DNA from: BOG-1184 sp049514575
Lineage (GTDB): Bacteria; Fibrobacterota; Chitinivibrionia; Chitinivibrionales; Chitinispirillaceae
Assembly (NCBI GenBank): GCA_049514575.1
Contig: JBEKUX010000027.1
Location: forward strand, 1 to 40,188
Direction: 5' to 3'
DNA: 40,188 nt
The notes beneath the pieces are model-generated. The model made no database searches and was not told where the DNA came from. It saw only the letters and a program-made list of their open reading frames with translations. The position numbers and the translations under genes are program-made. This document shows, piece by piece, positions 1 to 8,495 of the stretch (the first letter of the stretch is position 1; each line of letters starts with the position of its first letter).

Positions 1-1
1 C

Positions 2-1900
2 TTCGATACCGAAGAGAACCTTTGTTCCGCCGCGCGGTATCTGAACCAGGAAAAGGCCGGTACCGCGCGTATGGTTGCGCTGGAACGGATCGCGTCCGCG
101 CCTTCCCCGGTTGTTGTTGGCGGCAGGGAATTACGTTCGATCGTTGGAACGGTCAAAGGGTGCGAAGCATTGCCCGCCTATCTGCTGTCCGGGGTCATCA
201 TCACCGACAGCGGCGATCAGGCTATGGCCCTTTCAAAGGAGTACGGTGCGCCGTATACCTTTGTCGGCCGTGACGGGATGATCTGCAAAGGGGATGGTAC
301 CGTCATCGCGGGTGAAGCGAAAAAAGAAACGGCCGACCGCGGGGTCGGCCTGCTGGCGAGGAAACTTGAGATCGGACAGCTCGCCGAATCCATAGAACGG
401 TGCGGAAAAGAACATGCAGCGACCCTGCACGACAAGGATATCTGCGTCATCAACCGCGACGAGGCGAAGAAAGCGCTGATCGAGGTCGACGAGAAACTTA
501 ACAAAGGACAGCGCCATTCACAGGAGCAGCAGACGACGATCAGGCATTTTGAAAGCGAAGTGCAGAATCTCGGCGGAAAAATACAGGCGCTTAACGGAGA
601 AGAGATCGACCTCAGCGGAAAGATTACCGCATTTGAAACAGATATCACGCGGATCGAGGCCGACATGGCCGCACAGCAGAAAAAATATGACGTCCTCGAA
701 GCGCAGGTCGATGAGGTACGGAAGAACGTCCGAGCTATGGAAGACGAACGGCGGCTGCTGGTCGACCGGCAGAAGAATTGCGAGCTGGAGGTGCAGGGGC
801 TGTGCAACCGCATCCAGCAGGACCGTCAGGACGTCGAGCGCTTAACTAAAGAGAATACCAGGGACTTTGACCGGAAGCAGGGCAAGCTTGAAGAGAAGCA
901 GAAGGCCGAGGCGGAAATTGCCGCGCTTGCCGGTACGGTGGATCAGTACCGGCGTGAACAGGCCGGGCTTGTCGAACAGCGGAACGCCCGTGAAGCCGTG
1001 CGTGACGGCATCCGAGAGGAGTATAACGGCCAGCTTGCGGCGATTGATGAAATGCGGAAATCGGTGAAAATCGAACAGGGCCGGTTCGAAGATCTCAGCG
1101 GCAGGATTCATGCCATCGAGCTCGACCAGACCCGGGATGAACAGGAACAGCACCGCATCCGCGAACGCATGTGGGAAGCGTACGAGGTTGACCTGAGTTC
1201 GCCTGCCGAACCGCTGCAGGTAGTGGCCGATGACGAGGCATCGCTGCAGCAGGACATCGAAATGCTGCGCGAGAGGATACGGCGGGTGGGGGAGGTCAAT
1301 ATGGCCGCGTTCGAGGATTTTGAAACCGAAAGCGCGCGGCTCAAGGAGCTCACCACCCAGCGCGACGATCTCCAGAAGGCGGTTGACGATCTGGAGCGCG
1401 CGGTGCGGAAGCTCGACAAAGAAGCGCGCACCCAGTTTCTCTCGACGTTCGAACTGGTGCAGAAACATTTCGGCGCCATGTTCACCACGCTCTTCGAGGG
1501 AGGCGAGGCCCATATCCAGCTCGAGGAGAACGTTGATCCGCTTGAAGCGGCGATTCATATCAACGTGCGCCCTGCCGGGAAAAAAATGCGCGGTGTACAG
1601 ATGCTCTCTGCCGGCGAACGTGCGCTTACCGCCATCTCATTATTGTTTGCGCTCTATCTTGTGAAACCTTCAGCCTACTGCATTCTTGACGAACTCGATG
1701 CGCCGCTCGACGAGGCAAATACCGTGCGGTTCCTCAAAGTGGTCAGGAAATTTTCCAATAACACTCAGTTTATCGTGATTACCCACAATAAACGCACCAT
1801 GGAAGCCTCCGATGTTCTCTACGGAGTGACCCAGCGCGAGTCCGGCGTCTCGACAATCGTATCGGTCAAATTCGAAGAGGCCGCGCGGCAGGCGGCGTAG
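2..1900 (+). CDS. smc: SMC chromosome-segregation ATPase, 3' part (5' end outside window)
   Basis: Structural maintenance of chromosomes protein, the ATPase of the condensin-like complex that organises and helps segregate the nucleoid. The reading frame is open from base 2, so the N-terminal Walker A head and first coiled coil lie upstream. Visible parts, in order: the C-terminal half of the hinge (GTARMVALERI near the start, then VIITDSGDQA), a long charged coiled coil from about base 370 to 1450, and the C-terminal head. The head has the ABC signature as LSAGERALTA at about 1603-1632 and Walker B as CILDELDAPLDEAN at about 1679-1720, then a switch His in VITHNK. The usual signature is LSGGE, so the second Gly is Ala here. 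The family call is secure; partner ScpA/ScpB genes are not in view. Confidence 0.95.
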   Translation, partial: FDTEENLCSAARYLNQEKAGTARMVALERIASAPSPVVVGGRELRSIVGTVKGCEALPAYLLSGVIITDSGDQAMALSKEYGAPYTFVGRDGMICKGDGTVIAGEAKKETADRGVGLLARKLEIGQLAESIERCGKEHAATLHDKDICVINRDEAKKALIEVDEKLNKGQRHSQEQQTTIRHFESEVQNLGGKIQALNGEEIDLSGKITAFETDITRIEADMAAQQKKYDVLEAQVDEVRKNVRAMEDERRLLVDRQKNCELEVQGLCNRIQQDRQDVERLTKENTRDFDRKQGKLEEKQKAEAEIAALAGTVDQYRREQAGLVEQRNAREAVRDGIREEYNGQLAAIDEMRKSVKIEQGRFEDLSGRIHAIELDQTRDEQEQHRIRERMWEAYEVDLSSPAEPLQVVADDEASLQQDIEMLRERIRRVGEVNMAAFEDFETESARLKELTTQRDDLQKAVDDLERAVRKLDKEARTQFLSTFELVQKHFGAMFTTLFEGGEAHIQLEENVDPLEAAIHINVRPAGKKMRGVQMLSAGERALTAISLLFALYLVKPSAYCILDELDAPLDEANTVRFLKVVRKFSNNTQFIVITHNKRTMEASDVLYGVTQRESGVSTIVSVKFEEAARQAA

Positions 1901-2027
1901 GGAGGGAACTTCCGGAAAAGTTTGTTTTGATTTTACTGAGGAAGATTATTTATACTTCTGACATGTTTCTTCAGAAAACCCGCGGCGGCAGAGCACCAAT
2001 TGTTCAGTTAAAAACGTACGGGGTGAT

Positions 2028-3890
2028 ATGAACCAGGTTCCGGCCAAAGCGGGAATACTGTCCGGTGTTCTGCTTCTGTCAAGTCTTTTCGCAAATGACG
2101 TGAATACCGGCGGCCAGCTCGGCGTTGTCCGCACGCTTTCCGCGTCTACCATCGGGCAGGAAGGTATTATTTTAGGCGGCGTCTTCAAATTTGCGACAGA
2201 TCCATCATATGTCAAAGGGCCGGACGGGTCTGGTCCGGTCATGCAGGGTCAGTTGCCGGTCAACCACACCGATCCCGCCGATCTTCTGTCGTACGACGTT
2301 TTCACCGCCTTTGGACTTTCCGGCATCTGCGATATCAGTGTTGATCTGCCGGTATATGAGGACATCACCGGTTTCGGTCCGTCGAGCACCGGCATCGGCG
2401 ATCTCGAGGTCGCCGCGAAACTCAAGGACTGGGATAAAATTCCGGGCGCATTTTGTACGCAGGCCTATTATCTCAAAGTGATGGTTCCGACCGGCTCCAC
2501 GTCGCAGGGTTTTTTCCCTCGCCATTCCTATTATTTAAAAAATGATTCTAAAAACTCCGGGCTCAACGCTTTTTCGGGCGGAGCGCTGTTTTTCAATCCG
2601 GTGCTGGTCTGGACGTTCGATTTCAACCGCATTTCGCACCGGATGCCGGTGCTGCTCCATGCCAATTTCGGCGGAGTACTCGGGAAATCGACTTACAGCA
2701 CTGCGGTCACGGCCGCGCTGGCGTTGGAAGTCCGGGCCGCACGTTCCCTTACCCTGTTCACGGAACTGACCGGCGAGTCGAGGATCAAGCATTATGGCGC
2801 GGTGAGCGATTCCGATCTTTATTCGACCGGCGCATTTGCCGCGGACCCGGTGCGGCTCACCTCCGGGTTCCGCCTGGACCTCCCGCGGGGTTTCTACTGT
2901 ATTCTCGCCGGTGATATAGGCCTTTCTGATGATAATGCTTCCTTCCGCACCAGCTGGAACCGTGAGGGCTATCGTTACTCTACCAGGGCTGTTCCGAGGT
3001 GGGGCGGACAGGTAACCTTCGGATGGGCGGGCCGTGCCAGAACGCCGGACAGAGACCGTGACGGTATTCCTGATTCGATTGACAAATGTCCAGATATCGC
3101 CGAAGACGTAGATGGGTTTGAAGATGCGGACGGCTGCCCGGACTACGACAACGATAAGGACGGTATTCCTGATTCGATTGACAAATGTCCAGATATCGCC
3201 GAAGACGTAGATGGGTTTGAAGATGCGGACGGCTGCCCGGATTACGACAACGATAAGGACGGCGTCCCGGACACGCTTGACAAGTGCCCGAATTTCCCTG
3301 AAGATTATGACAAATTTCAGGATGCGGACGGCTGCCCGGATTACGACAACGATAAGGACGGCGTCCCGGATTCTGTCGACAAATGTCCAGACGTGCCTGA
3401 AGACATCGACGGGTTTGAAGATGCGGACGGCTGCCCGGATTACGACAACGATAAAGACGGCGTCCCGGACACGCTTGACAAGTGCCCGATGACTGCAGGG
3501 ACTGCTGCCAACAACGGCTGCCCCGGTCCGTCAAAACCGAAGGTCGAAGAGACGAGGCACGGCCCGCTCATCCTGAACGGTGTCATGTTCGAGAGCGGGA
3601 AAGCGGTGCTTACGGCAGTTTCCCGTGCGGTCCTCGACCAGGTGGGCCTGTCGCTCCAGGAATGGATCGAGGTCAAGCTTGAAATCCAGGGTCACTGCGA
3701 TAACACCGAAACCGGGCTTAATGTATCGCAGCAGCGGGCCGAAGCGGTGCGTGACTATCTTATCCAGAAAGGTGTTGCGGCCGACCGTCTAAAACCCATG
3801 GGCTATGGCAGCCTGCAGCCCATCGGGAACAACGCTACGGCCGCGGGCAGGTCGAAGAACCGGCGCGTCGAACTTCACCGCATTGACTGA
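2028..3890 (+). CDS. OmpA-family outer-membrane protein with thrombospondin type 3 repeats
   Basis: 620 residues. An N-terminal hydrophobic segment (about 8-22) looks like a signal peptide. It is followed by about 300 residues rich in alternating hydrophobic strands, likely an outer-membrane barrel. Residues 343-505 hold five calcium-binding TSP3-type units of 33 residues with the pattern DxDxDGxPDxxDxCP. Residues about 511-620 are an OmpA C-terminal peptidoglycan-binding domain (FESGKAVLT, GHCDNTETGLNVSQQRAEAV, NRRVEL). Probable role: an outer-membrane protein tied to the cell wall, with the TSP3 block as a stiff Ca2+-dependent linker. ATG at 2028 follows GGGGTGAT. It runs alone, and its stop lies 3 bases from the stop of the convergent oxidoreductase gene. 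The domain call is firm; the exact role is inferred. Confidence 0.88.
   Translation: MNQVPAKAGILSGVLLLSSLFANDVNTGGQLGVVRTLSASTIGQEGIILGGVFKFATDPSYVKGPDGSGPVMQGQLPVNHTDPADLLSYDVFTAFGLSGICDISVDLPVYEDITGFGPSSTGIGDLEVAAKLKDWDKIPGAFCTQAYYLKVMVPTGSTSQGFFPRHSYYLKNDSKNSGLNAFSGGALFFNPVLVWTFDFNRISHRMPVLLHANFGGVLGKSTYSTAVTAALALEVRAARSLTLFTELTGESRIKHYGAVSDSDLYSTGAFAADPVRLTSGFRLDLPRGFYCILAGDIGLSDDNASFRTSWNREGYRYSTRAVPRWGGQVTFGWAGRARTPDRDRDGIPDSIDKCPDIAEDVDGFEDADGCPDYDNDKDGIPDSIDKCPDIAEDVDGFEDADGCPDYDNDKDGVPDTLDKCPNFPEDYDKFQDADGCPDYDNDKDGVPDSVDKCPDVPEDIDGFEDADGCPDYDNDKDGVPDTLDKCPMTAGTAANNGCPGPSKPKVEETRHGPLILNGVMFESGKAVLTAVSRAVLDQVGLSLQEWIEVKLEIQGHCDNTETGLNVSQQRAEAVRDYLIQKGVAADRLKPMGYGSLQPIGNNATAAGRSKNRRVELHRID
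3054..3539 (+). repeat. 99-bp in-frame tandem repeat (TSP3 units)
   Basis: Four full 99-bp units start at 3054, 3153, 3252 and 3351, followed by a shortened fifth at 3450. Each encodes a 33-residue TSP3-type module. Units 1 and 2 are almost identical in bases (for example both carry GATATCGCCGAAGACGTAG), while units 3 to 5 have drifted, which points to a recent unit duplication. The copy number may vary between strains. Confidence 0.9.
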
Positions 3891-3893
3891 CCA

Positions 3894-5327
3894 TCAGAGA
3901 AGGGGAGCGATTTTTTCCCGGAAAAAACGTTCTGCACTGTCCACGATTTTCAAATTCAGTGCGGCGAGCTGTTCTTTCCTTACGCTCAGGGGAATGAGCG
4001 ATCGAAACGTTTCGATACCGATGACCCTTGTGGCGAGAAGGTACATCGTCAGCATGGCGCTGTTGGCGCCGGCAATGAATCCCTCTTTTTTCGCAATGTC
4101 CGAGGCGGGAACATAGATGACCGATACGTCATTGCGTTTGACTTTACGTGTAATAATTGACTCGTTGACAATGATCATTCCTCCGGGCTGGACGGCGCTT
4201 TCGAACACATCGAGTGAAGGGCCGTTGAGGGCGAAGAGAACGTTCGGCGTATCGACCACCGGAGAGCCGATTTCCCCCGAAGCGATGATCACGCTTGCAT
4301 TTGCGGTACCGCCGCGCATTTCGGCGCCATAGGAGGGGAGCCATGTGGCGTAAAGTCCTTCGGCAACGGCGCATTTCGCAAGCATGCTGCCGGCGGACAG
4401 GACGCCTTGTCCTCCGAAACCGCAGATTTTCACGAACTGATCTTTTACCGGCCCCGGCACATGGGCGGCGGGGTCCGCGGCTTTCTCTTTCTGAAAGAGC
4501 GTCAGCAGTTCCTGATCGCCGAGCCAGGGGTGCACCGAGCTGTACTCCTGCAGGGGTAGGGCAGCTGCGGAATTGTCGCGGAACTTTTTCACCGGGAACA
4601 CCGGTTCAAGGTTTTTCGCTATCCATTCGAACGCCCGTGCCGGTTCCATTTTCCAGTTGACCGGACAGGGAGAGAGTATTTCTACGAATGAGAATCCTTT
4701 TTTTTCAACCTGATTGGCAAGCGCTTTTTTGACCGCTCCCTGCGCTGCGAGAATTTTCGCCGGTGCAGCGAGTGAAACACGTTCGATGTACACGGGCGAT
4801 TTCAGGGCGTTCATTATCTCAGCCATGCCGATGGGCTGGCCGTCCTGCAGGACCGACCTGCCTTCCGGAGTGGTCGTTGTTTTCTGGCCGACAAGCGTCG
4901 TGGGCGCCATCTGGCCGCCGGTCATCCCGTAAATCGCGTTGTTGATGAAAAAGACCGTGATGTTTTCGCCGCGGTTCGCCGCATGGATGATTTCAGTGGT
5001 GCCGATGCCCGCCAGATCGCCGTCGCCCTGGTAGCAGACGACAACGGCGTCCTTCAGCGTACGCCGGATACCGGTCGCCACTGCAGGCGCCCGGCCGTGC
5101 GAGCACTGGATGTTGCCGGTATCAAAGTAATAGTACAGGAACACGCTGCACCCGACCGGCGAGAGCATGATAGTGCGGTCCTGGATTGCCAGTTCGTCGA
5201 TCGCCCGCGCGATCATTTTGTGCACGATGCCGTGCCCGCAGCCGGGGCAGTACGTGGTCGTTTTCTGCAACGCTTCTTTGCGTTCAAAGACAGGATAGAA
5301 CGATTGCGGTTTCTGCAGTTTTATCAT
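3894..5327 (-). CDS. 2-oxoacid:ferredoxin oxidoreductase, fused beta-gamma subunit
   Basis: 477 residues from the ATG at 5327, which overlaps the alpha-subunit stop as ATGA; an in-frame upstream extension to 5423 lies inside the alpha gene and is not used. The N-terminal half is the thiamine-diphosphate-binding beta subunit: CPGCGH (27-32), GDGD (101-104) and NNAIYGMTGGQ (129-139). After a linker of about 40 residues comes a gamma subunit with GFGGQG (303-308) and YGAEMRGG. The enzyme oxidatively decarboxylates a 2-oxoacid with CoA to acyl-CoA, CO2 and reduced ferredoxin. Beta and gamma are usually separate genes in the 2-oxoglutarate and 2-ketoisovalerate enzymes. The substrate cannot be told from sequence by eye; 2-oxoglutarate (Kor) and branched-chain (Vor) are the main options. 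Confidence 0.9.
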   Translation of the reverse strand: MIKLQKPQSFYPVFERKEALQKTTTYCPGCGHGIVHKMIARAIDELAIQDRTIMLSPVGCSVFLYYYFDTGNIQCSHGRAPAVATGIRRTLKDAVVVCYQGDGDLAGIGTTEIIHAANRGENITVFFINNAIYGMTGGQMAPTTLVGQKTTTTPEGRSVLQDGQPIGMAEIMNALKSPVYIERVSLAAPAKILAAQGAVKKALANQVEKKGFSFVEILSPCPVNWKMEPARAFEWIAKNLEPVFPVKKFRDNSAAALPLQEYSSVHPWLGDQELLTLFQKEKAADPAAHVPGPVKDQFVKICGFGGQGVLSAGSMLAKCAVAEGLYATWLPSYGAEMRGGTANASVIIASGEIGSPVVDTPNVLFALNGPSLDVFESAVQPGGMIIVNESIITRKVKRNDVSVIYVPASDIAKKEGFIAGANSAMLTMYLLATRVIGIETFRSLIPLSVRKEQLAALNLKIVDSAERFFREKIAPLL

Positions 5328-6385
5328 ACGTTTACAGGAGCCATATCGGACAGCGTCCTGGAGACGATCATCTCCGCCGAGGGAATGATGCCGCCGTACC
5401 AGTTGTAACGGAGTACCGGGCATTTGCCGGAAGCGGCAAGCTCGACATCATCGGCCATCTGTCCGTTGTTAAGTTCAACGACTATAATTTTTTCCACTGT
5501 GGAAGCAAGTGTCGAAAGCCGTTTCCGGGGAAACGGGAAAAGAGTTTTCGGCCTCAGCATGCCTATCTTACAGCCTTGACTCCGGAGGCGCTGGAGCGCG
5601 GAAAAGCAGACGCGCGCACTGATGCCGAAGGCGACGAAAATCGCCTCGGCGTCGCCGGTTTCCGTCTCCTCGTATTCCACCAGCTCCTGTTCGATCGCAC
5701 GGTATTTGGCCTGCAGTTTCACGTTGTGATCGGACAAGACCTGCGCGTTCACGTAAATTGACGTGATCAGATTTTTCCTGCTTTCGCGGTCGGCATACAG
5801 CGCCCACGCTTTCCGTGTTCCGTGTTTTACGGCAACAGGCAGTGCGAGAGGTTCCATCATCTGGCCGATGTACGCATCGGACAGTATTACGACCGTCATG
5901 CGGTAGGTGTCGGCAATGTCGAAAGCGTGGTAGGTGAAATCGCACATCTCCTGCACTGAATCCGGGGCAAAGACGATATTGCGGTAGCTTCCATGGCCGC
6001 CGCCCTTGACCGTCATGTTGTAATCGCTCTGTTCCGGCCAGATGTAGCCGAGGCCGGGACCCGCACGCTGCACGTCGACGATAACGCACGGCAGTTCTGC
6101 GCCCGCCATGTAGGACATTCCTTCTGCCATGAGCGAGATGCCCGGGCCCGAAGAGGCTGTCATGGGCCGTCCGCCAACGGCCGCGGTGCCGTACATCATG
6201 TTGATGACGCTGACCTCGGATTCCGCCTGCAGGAAAAACCTCCCGGCAAGCGGGAAATACTGAGACGCCGCATGGGCGATTTCGCTTGCCGGCGTGATCG
6301 GGTAACCGTAAAAATGGGTAGCACCCCCCAGCAGTGCGCCGTAGATGACCGCTTCGTTTCCCATCACCAGTTGTTTGGACGTCAC
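5324..6385 (-). CDS. 2-oxoacid:ferredoxin oxidoreductase, alpha subunit
   Basis: 353 residues, the normal length for a KorA/VorB-type alpha subunit. The start is a GTG at 6385 that overlaps the ferredoxin stop (GTGA). Family marks are KQLVMGNEAVIYGA at the N-terminus, YGYPITPASEI, an acidic QAESEVSVINM block, ASSGPGISLMAEG and VQRAGPGLG. This subunit supplies the pyrimidine-binding part of the thiamine-diphosphate site. It lies between the ferredoxin and the fused beta-gamma gene with 4-base overlaps on both sides, so the three products are probably co-translated as one complex of anaerobic carbon metabolism. Confidence 0.92.
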   Translation of the reverse strand: MTSKQLVMGNEAVIYGALLGGATHFYGYPITPASEIAHAASQYFPLAGRFFLQAESEVSVINMMYGTAAVGGRPMTASSGPGISLMAEGMSYMAGAELPCVIVDVQRAGPGLGYIWPEQSDYNMTVKGGGHGSYRNIVFAPDSVQEMCDFTYHAFDIADTYRMTVVILSDAYIGQMMEPLALPVAVKHGTRKAWALYADRESRKNLITSIYVNAQVLSDHNVKLQAKYRAIEQELVEYEETETGDAEAIFVAFGISARVCFSALQRLRSQGCKIGMLRPKTLFPFPRKRLSTLASTVEKIIVVELNNGQMADDVELAASGKCPVLRYNWYGGIIPSAEMIVSRTLSDMAPVNV

Positions 6386-6612
6386 CTTTTTTTTACCGTT
6401 TCTTTTTCTGAAATTACCGTAATGGCGCCCGGTTCAGGGCACACGGAGTAGCAGATGCCGCAGGCGGTACAGCTTTTCCCGGACTTGAATTCTGCGTACA
6501 GGTATCCCATTTTATTGATGGATGAGCCGATGGCAATGCACCCTTTCGGGCAGAATTCCACACAGAGGCGGCATCCTTTACACTCTTCGAGTTCAATAGT
6601 GATATGGTTCAA
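6382..6612 (-). CDS. 2x[4Fe-4S] ferredoxin subunit of the oxoacid oxidoreductase
   Basis: 76 residues with two classical clusters: CKGCRLCVEFCP and CTACGICYSVCP (each CxxCxxCxxxC). It is the electron-transfer (delta) subunit and first gene of the operon. The best start is a TTG at 6612 preceded by GGGAGAAGG; no ATG or GTG is better placed. It shows a 4-base overlap with the alpha-subunit gene. Its promoter should lie between 6613 and about 6695, since the terminator of the upstream OmpA operon sits just beyond. Confidence 0.92.
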   Translation of the reverse strand: MNHITIELEECKGCRLCVEFCPKGCIAIGSSINKMGYLYAEFKSGKSCTACGICYSVCPEPGAITVISEKETVKKR

Positions 6613-6693
6613 TTGCCTTCTCCCGCAAATTTTTCGCGCAGAAGAACAAAATTGTAATGATTAATAAAAATACCACATTTTTATTGTTGAGAC

Positions 6694-6728
6694 ATAAAAA
6701 AAAAGACGCCACCCAAAAGTGGCGTCTT
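6694..6728 (-). terminator. Intrinsic terminator of the TPR/OmpA operon
   Basis: A 10-bp stem (6703-6712 with 6719-6728, core GACGCCAC/GTGGCGTC) around a 6-base loop. On the minus strand it is followed by an uninterrupted T-run of about 9 bases. It lies 28 bases beyond the stop of the last OmpA gene. This is a textbook rho-independent terminator and marks the end of the 16245-to-6757 transcription unit. Confidence 0.9.
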
Positions 6729-6756
6729 CATAAGACTCCGGCTGAAAGAAATCTTA

Positions 6757-8424
6757 TCAATTATACTCTTTCAGGACATCTTTATTCAGCACCTGCAATT
6801 CCACCCGGCGGTTCATCTTCCGTCCGTCGGCATTGGTATTGGGCGCCTTGGGCTGCGTCGAACCGTAGCCGCGGGCGCTGATGCGGGTCAGCAGATCGGG
6901 CACCACCTGGACCATGTATCTCTTTACTGCTTCGGCGCGATTCTGGCTGAGCGTCATATTTTTGTCGTAATTGCCGACATTGTCCGTATGCCCGGCAACT
7001 TCGATCTGGAGTTTGGGATACTTGGTCAGCATCTTTGCGATGATATTCAGGTACGGGAAAGAGTTGATGGATATCTGCGCTTTGCCGGTTTCGAAGTAAA
7101 CGGCGTCCAGGATCAGCAGACCCGTGGAAAGCAGCTGTTTTTCAGCGTCAGAGCGTTTGGATCGCTCCTCATCGAGTTTTTTCCTGGTGTCCGCGAGCGC
7201 GATCGAATCATCGTGCGATTTCTGCGCCATGGAATCGGCCCTGCGGGCTTCGGATTCGCGGACCTTGGACAGAAGGATGGAGTCCGCGTAAACTCTGCGG
7301 GCAAGACTGTCGCTGCGTGCCTGCGCCATACGGATCTTGCGTTCCATTTCCCTCTTGTCGCGCAATGCTTTTTCGCGTTCCGCCCGGCGTTTGCCTGCAA
7401 AGAGGTCATAGGAAGAGGAGACACCGCCGAAGATCCGGTACGGCTCCAATGCACGGACCTGTGTCCAATTCCGGTCTGCTGACAGTGAGACGTCAACCCC
7501 AACGAACACGTTGAAATTATTGGGTGTCCTGTACATGAACGACGGCGTCAGCCACAGCGGATCGGTCTGGATTTGGATGTCGTGAAGTTTTGTCCGCGAG
7601 TTAAACTCAAGGCCGACGACGACCTTCGGACTCACCATCCCCTGAATTCCAACACCAAGAAGGAGGAGCTTTCTGGAGTCGGCCTGAAGCAACATCGTTG
7701 TCCCCTGGTTGAAGTGGAACTTGATTCCGAGCGAATCATTCCCGTACGTCAGGGTCTCCATGATTTTCACCAGGAGTTCGTACCTGATAGAAACATCAAA
7801 AAAGTCATATCCGTCAGGATCGAACTTGGTGGGTGAGGACTTATAGAAAGAAGTCCCGCCGATGGTGATTGGTTGATTATGGTACGCAGTCCCGCCGATG
7901 AGACCAAGCTGCATGCCAAGGCACAACGGCGATGCAGGAACCGGCAGCGACCCCTGGATACCGCCGCTTGTGCTTCCCTGGCCGGTGCGGCTGTTGTCGC
8001 CGGAGAAGAGACTGTAACCGGCGGCCGATCCGAAAATGTCAAGGTACGGGTTGATTCCGTAGGAAAAGGCGAGAATGCCGGTAGTGACGTCCGCATCCTT
8101 CTGTATCCACCCATAGTAGCGGTCCTGCCGGTACCAGGTTGCGGAAAGGCTGACCGTCAGCCTGCCGTCTCCCATGGATTCCGCTGAGGTGGTCTGGCTG
8201 AGGCCGCGCAAGGCCCACATGGTCGTTGCCGGCGACAGCGGGACCGTGTCGGACGCAGCAGTGTTTTTATGTGCGGTAATCGCGGGAGCCGCGGTTACCG
8301 CTGGTTTTGCGGTGGCTGCGGTGCTCCATGCATCCCCAGCGCTCCAGGCATTGACATGCAGGAGCACTGCCGCTGTCGCACACATTGCCGCCGAAATCGA
8401 GACGCCTTTCACCGGATTACGCAT
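6757..8424 (-). CDS. OmpA-family envelope protein, paralogue 1 (last of three)
   Basis: 555 residues. The ATG at 8424 is preferred because it aligns with the MRNPVKGVS start of the next paralogue and sits 9 bases from GGAG; an ATG two codons upstream at 8430 is only 3 bases from it. Order: signal peptide (to about 28), low-complexity Ala/Thr stretch, about 270 residues of predicted beta structure, an Arg/Lys/Glu-rich helical segment with repeated ADS/DSxxxA patterns, and an OmpA C-terminal domain (VYFETGKAQIS, GHTDNVGNYDKNMTLSQNRAEAV, NRRVELQVL). Likely an outer-membrane barrel joined by a coiled helix to a peptidoglycan-binding head. The exact role is unknown. Confidence 0.85.
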   Translation of the reverse strand: MRNPVKGVSISAAMCATAAVLLHVNAWSAGDAWSTAATAKPAVTAAPAITAHKNTAASDTVPLSPATTMWALRGLSQTTSAESMGDGRLTVSLSATWYRQDRYYGWIQKDADVTTGILAFSYGINPYLDIFGSAAGYSLFSGDNSRTGQGSTSGGIQGSLPVPASPLCLGMQLGLIGGTAYHNQPITIGGTSFYKSSPTKFDPDGYDFFDVSIRYELLVKIMETLTYGNDSLGIKFHFNQGTTMLLQADSRKLLLLGVGIQGMVSPKVVVGLEFNSRTKLHDIQIQTDPLWLTPSFMYRTPNNFNVFVGVDVSLSADRNWTQVRALEPYRIFGGVSSSYDLFAGKRRAEREKALRDKREMERKIRMAQARSDSLARRVYADSILLSKVRESEARRADSMAQKSHDDSIALADTRKKLDEERSKRSDAEKQLLSTGLLILDAVYFETGKAQISINSFPYLNIIAKMLTKYPKLQIEVAGHTDNVGNYDKNMTLSQNRAEAVKRYMVQVVPDLLTRISARGYGSTQPKAPNTNADGRKMNRRVELQVLNKDVLKEYN

Positions 8425-8495
8425 GATCATTCTCTCCTTTTTATTGTAGCATTGATAGTATAGCGTGTTCATCAATTGAACGATTTATAAAGCTC

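Noticed and set aside
1901..2027. Intrinsic terminator after smc (AACTT...AAGTT)
   Set aside because: The stem has only five pairs and the following stretch is not a clean T-run.
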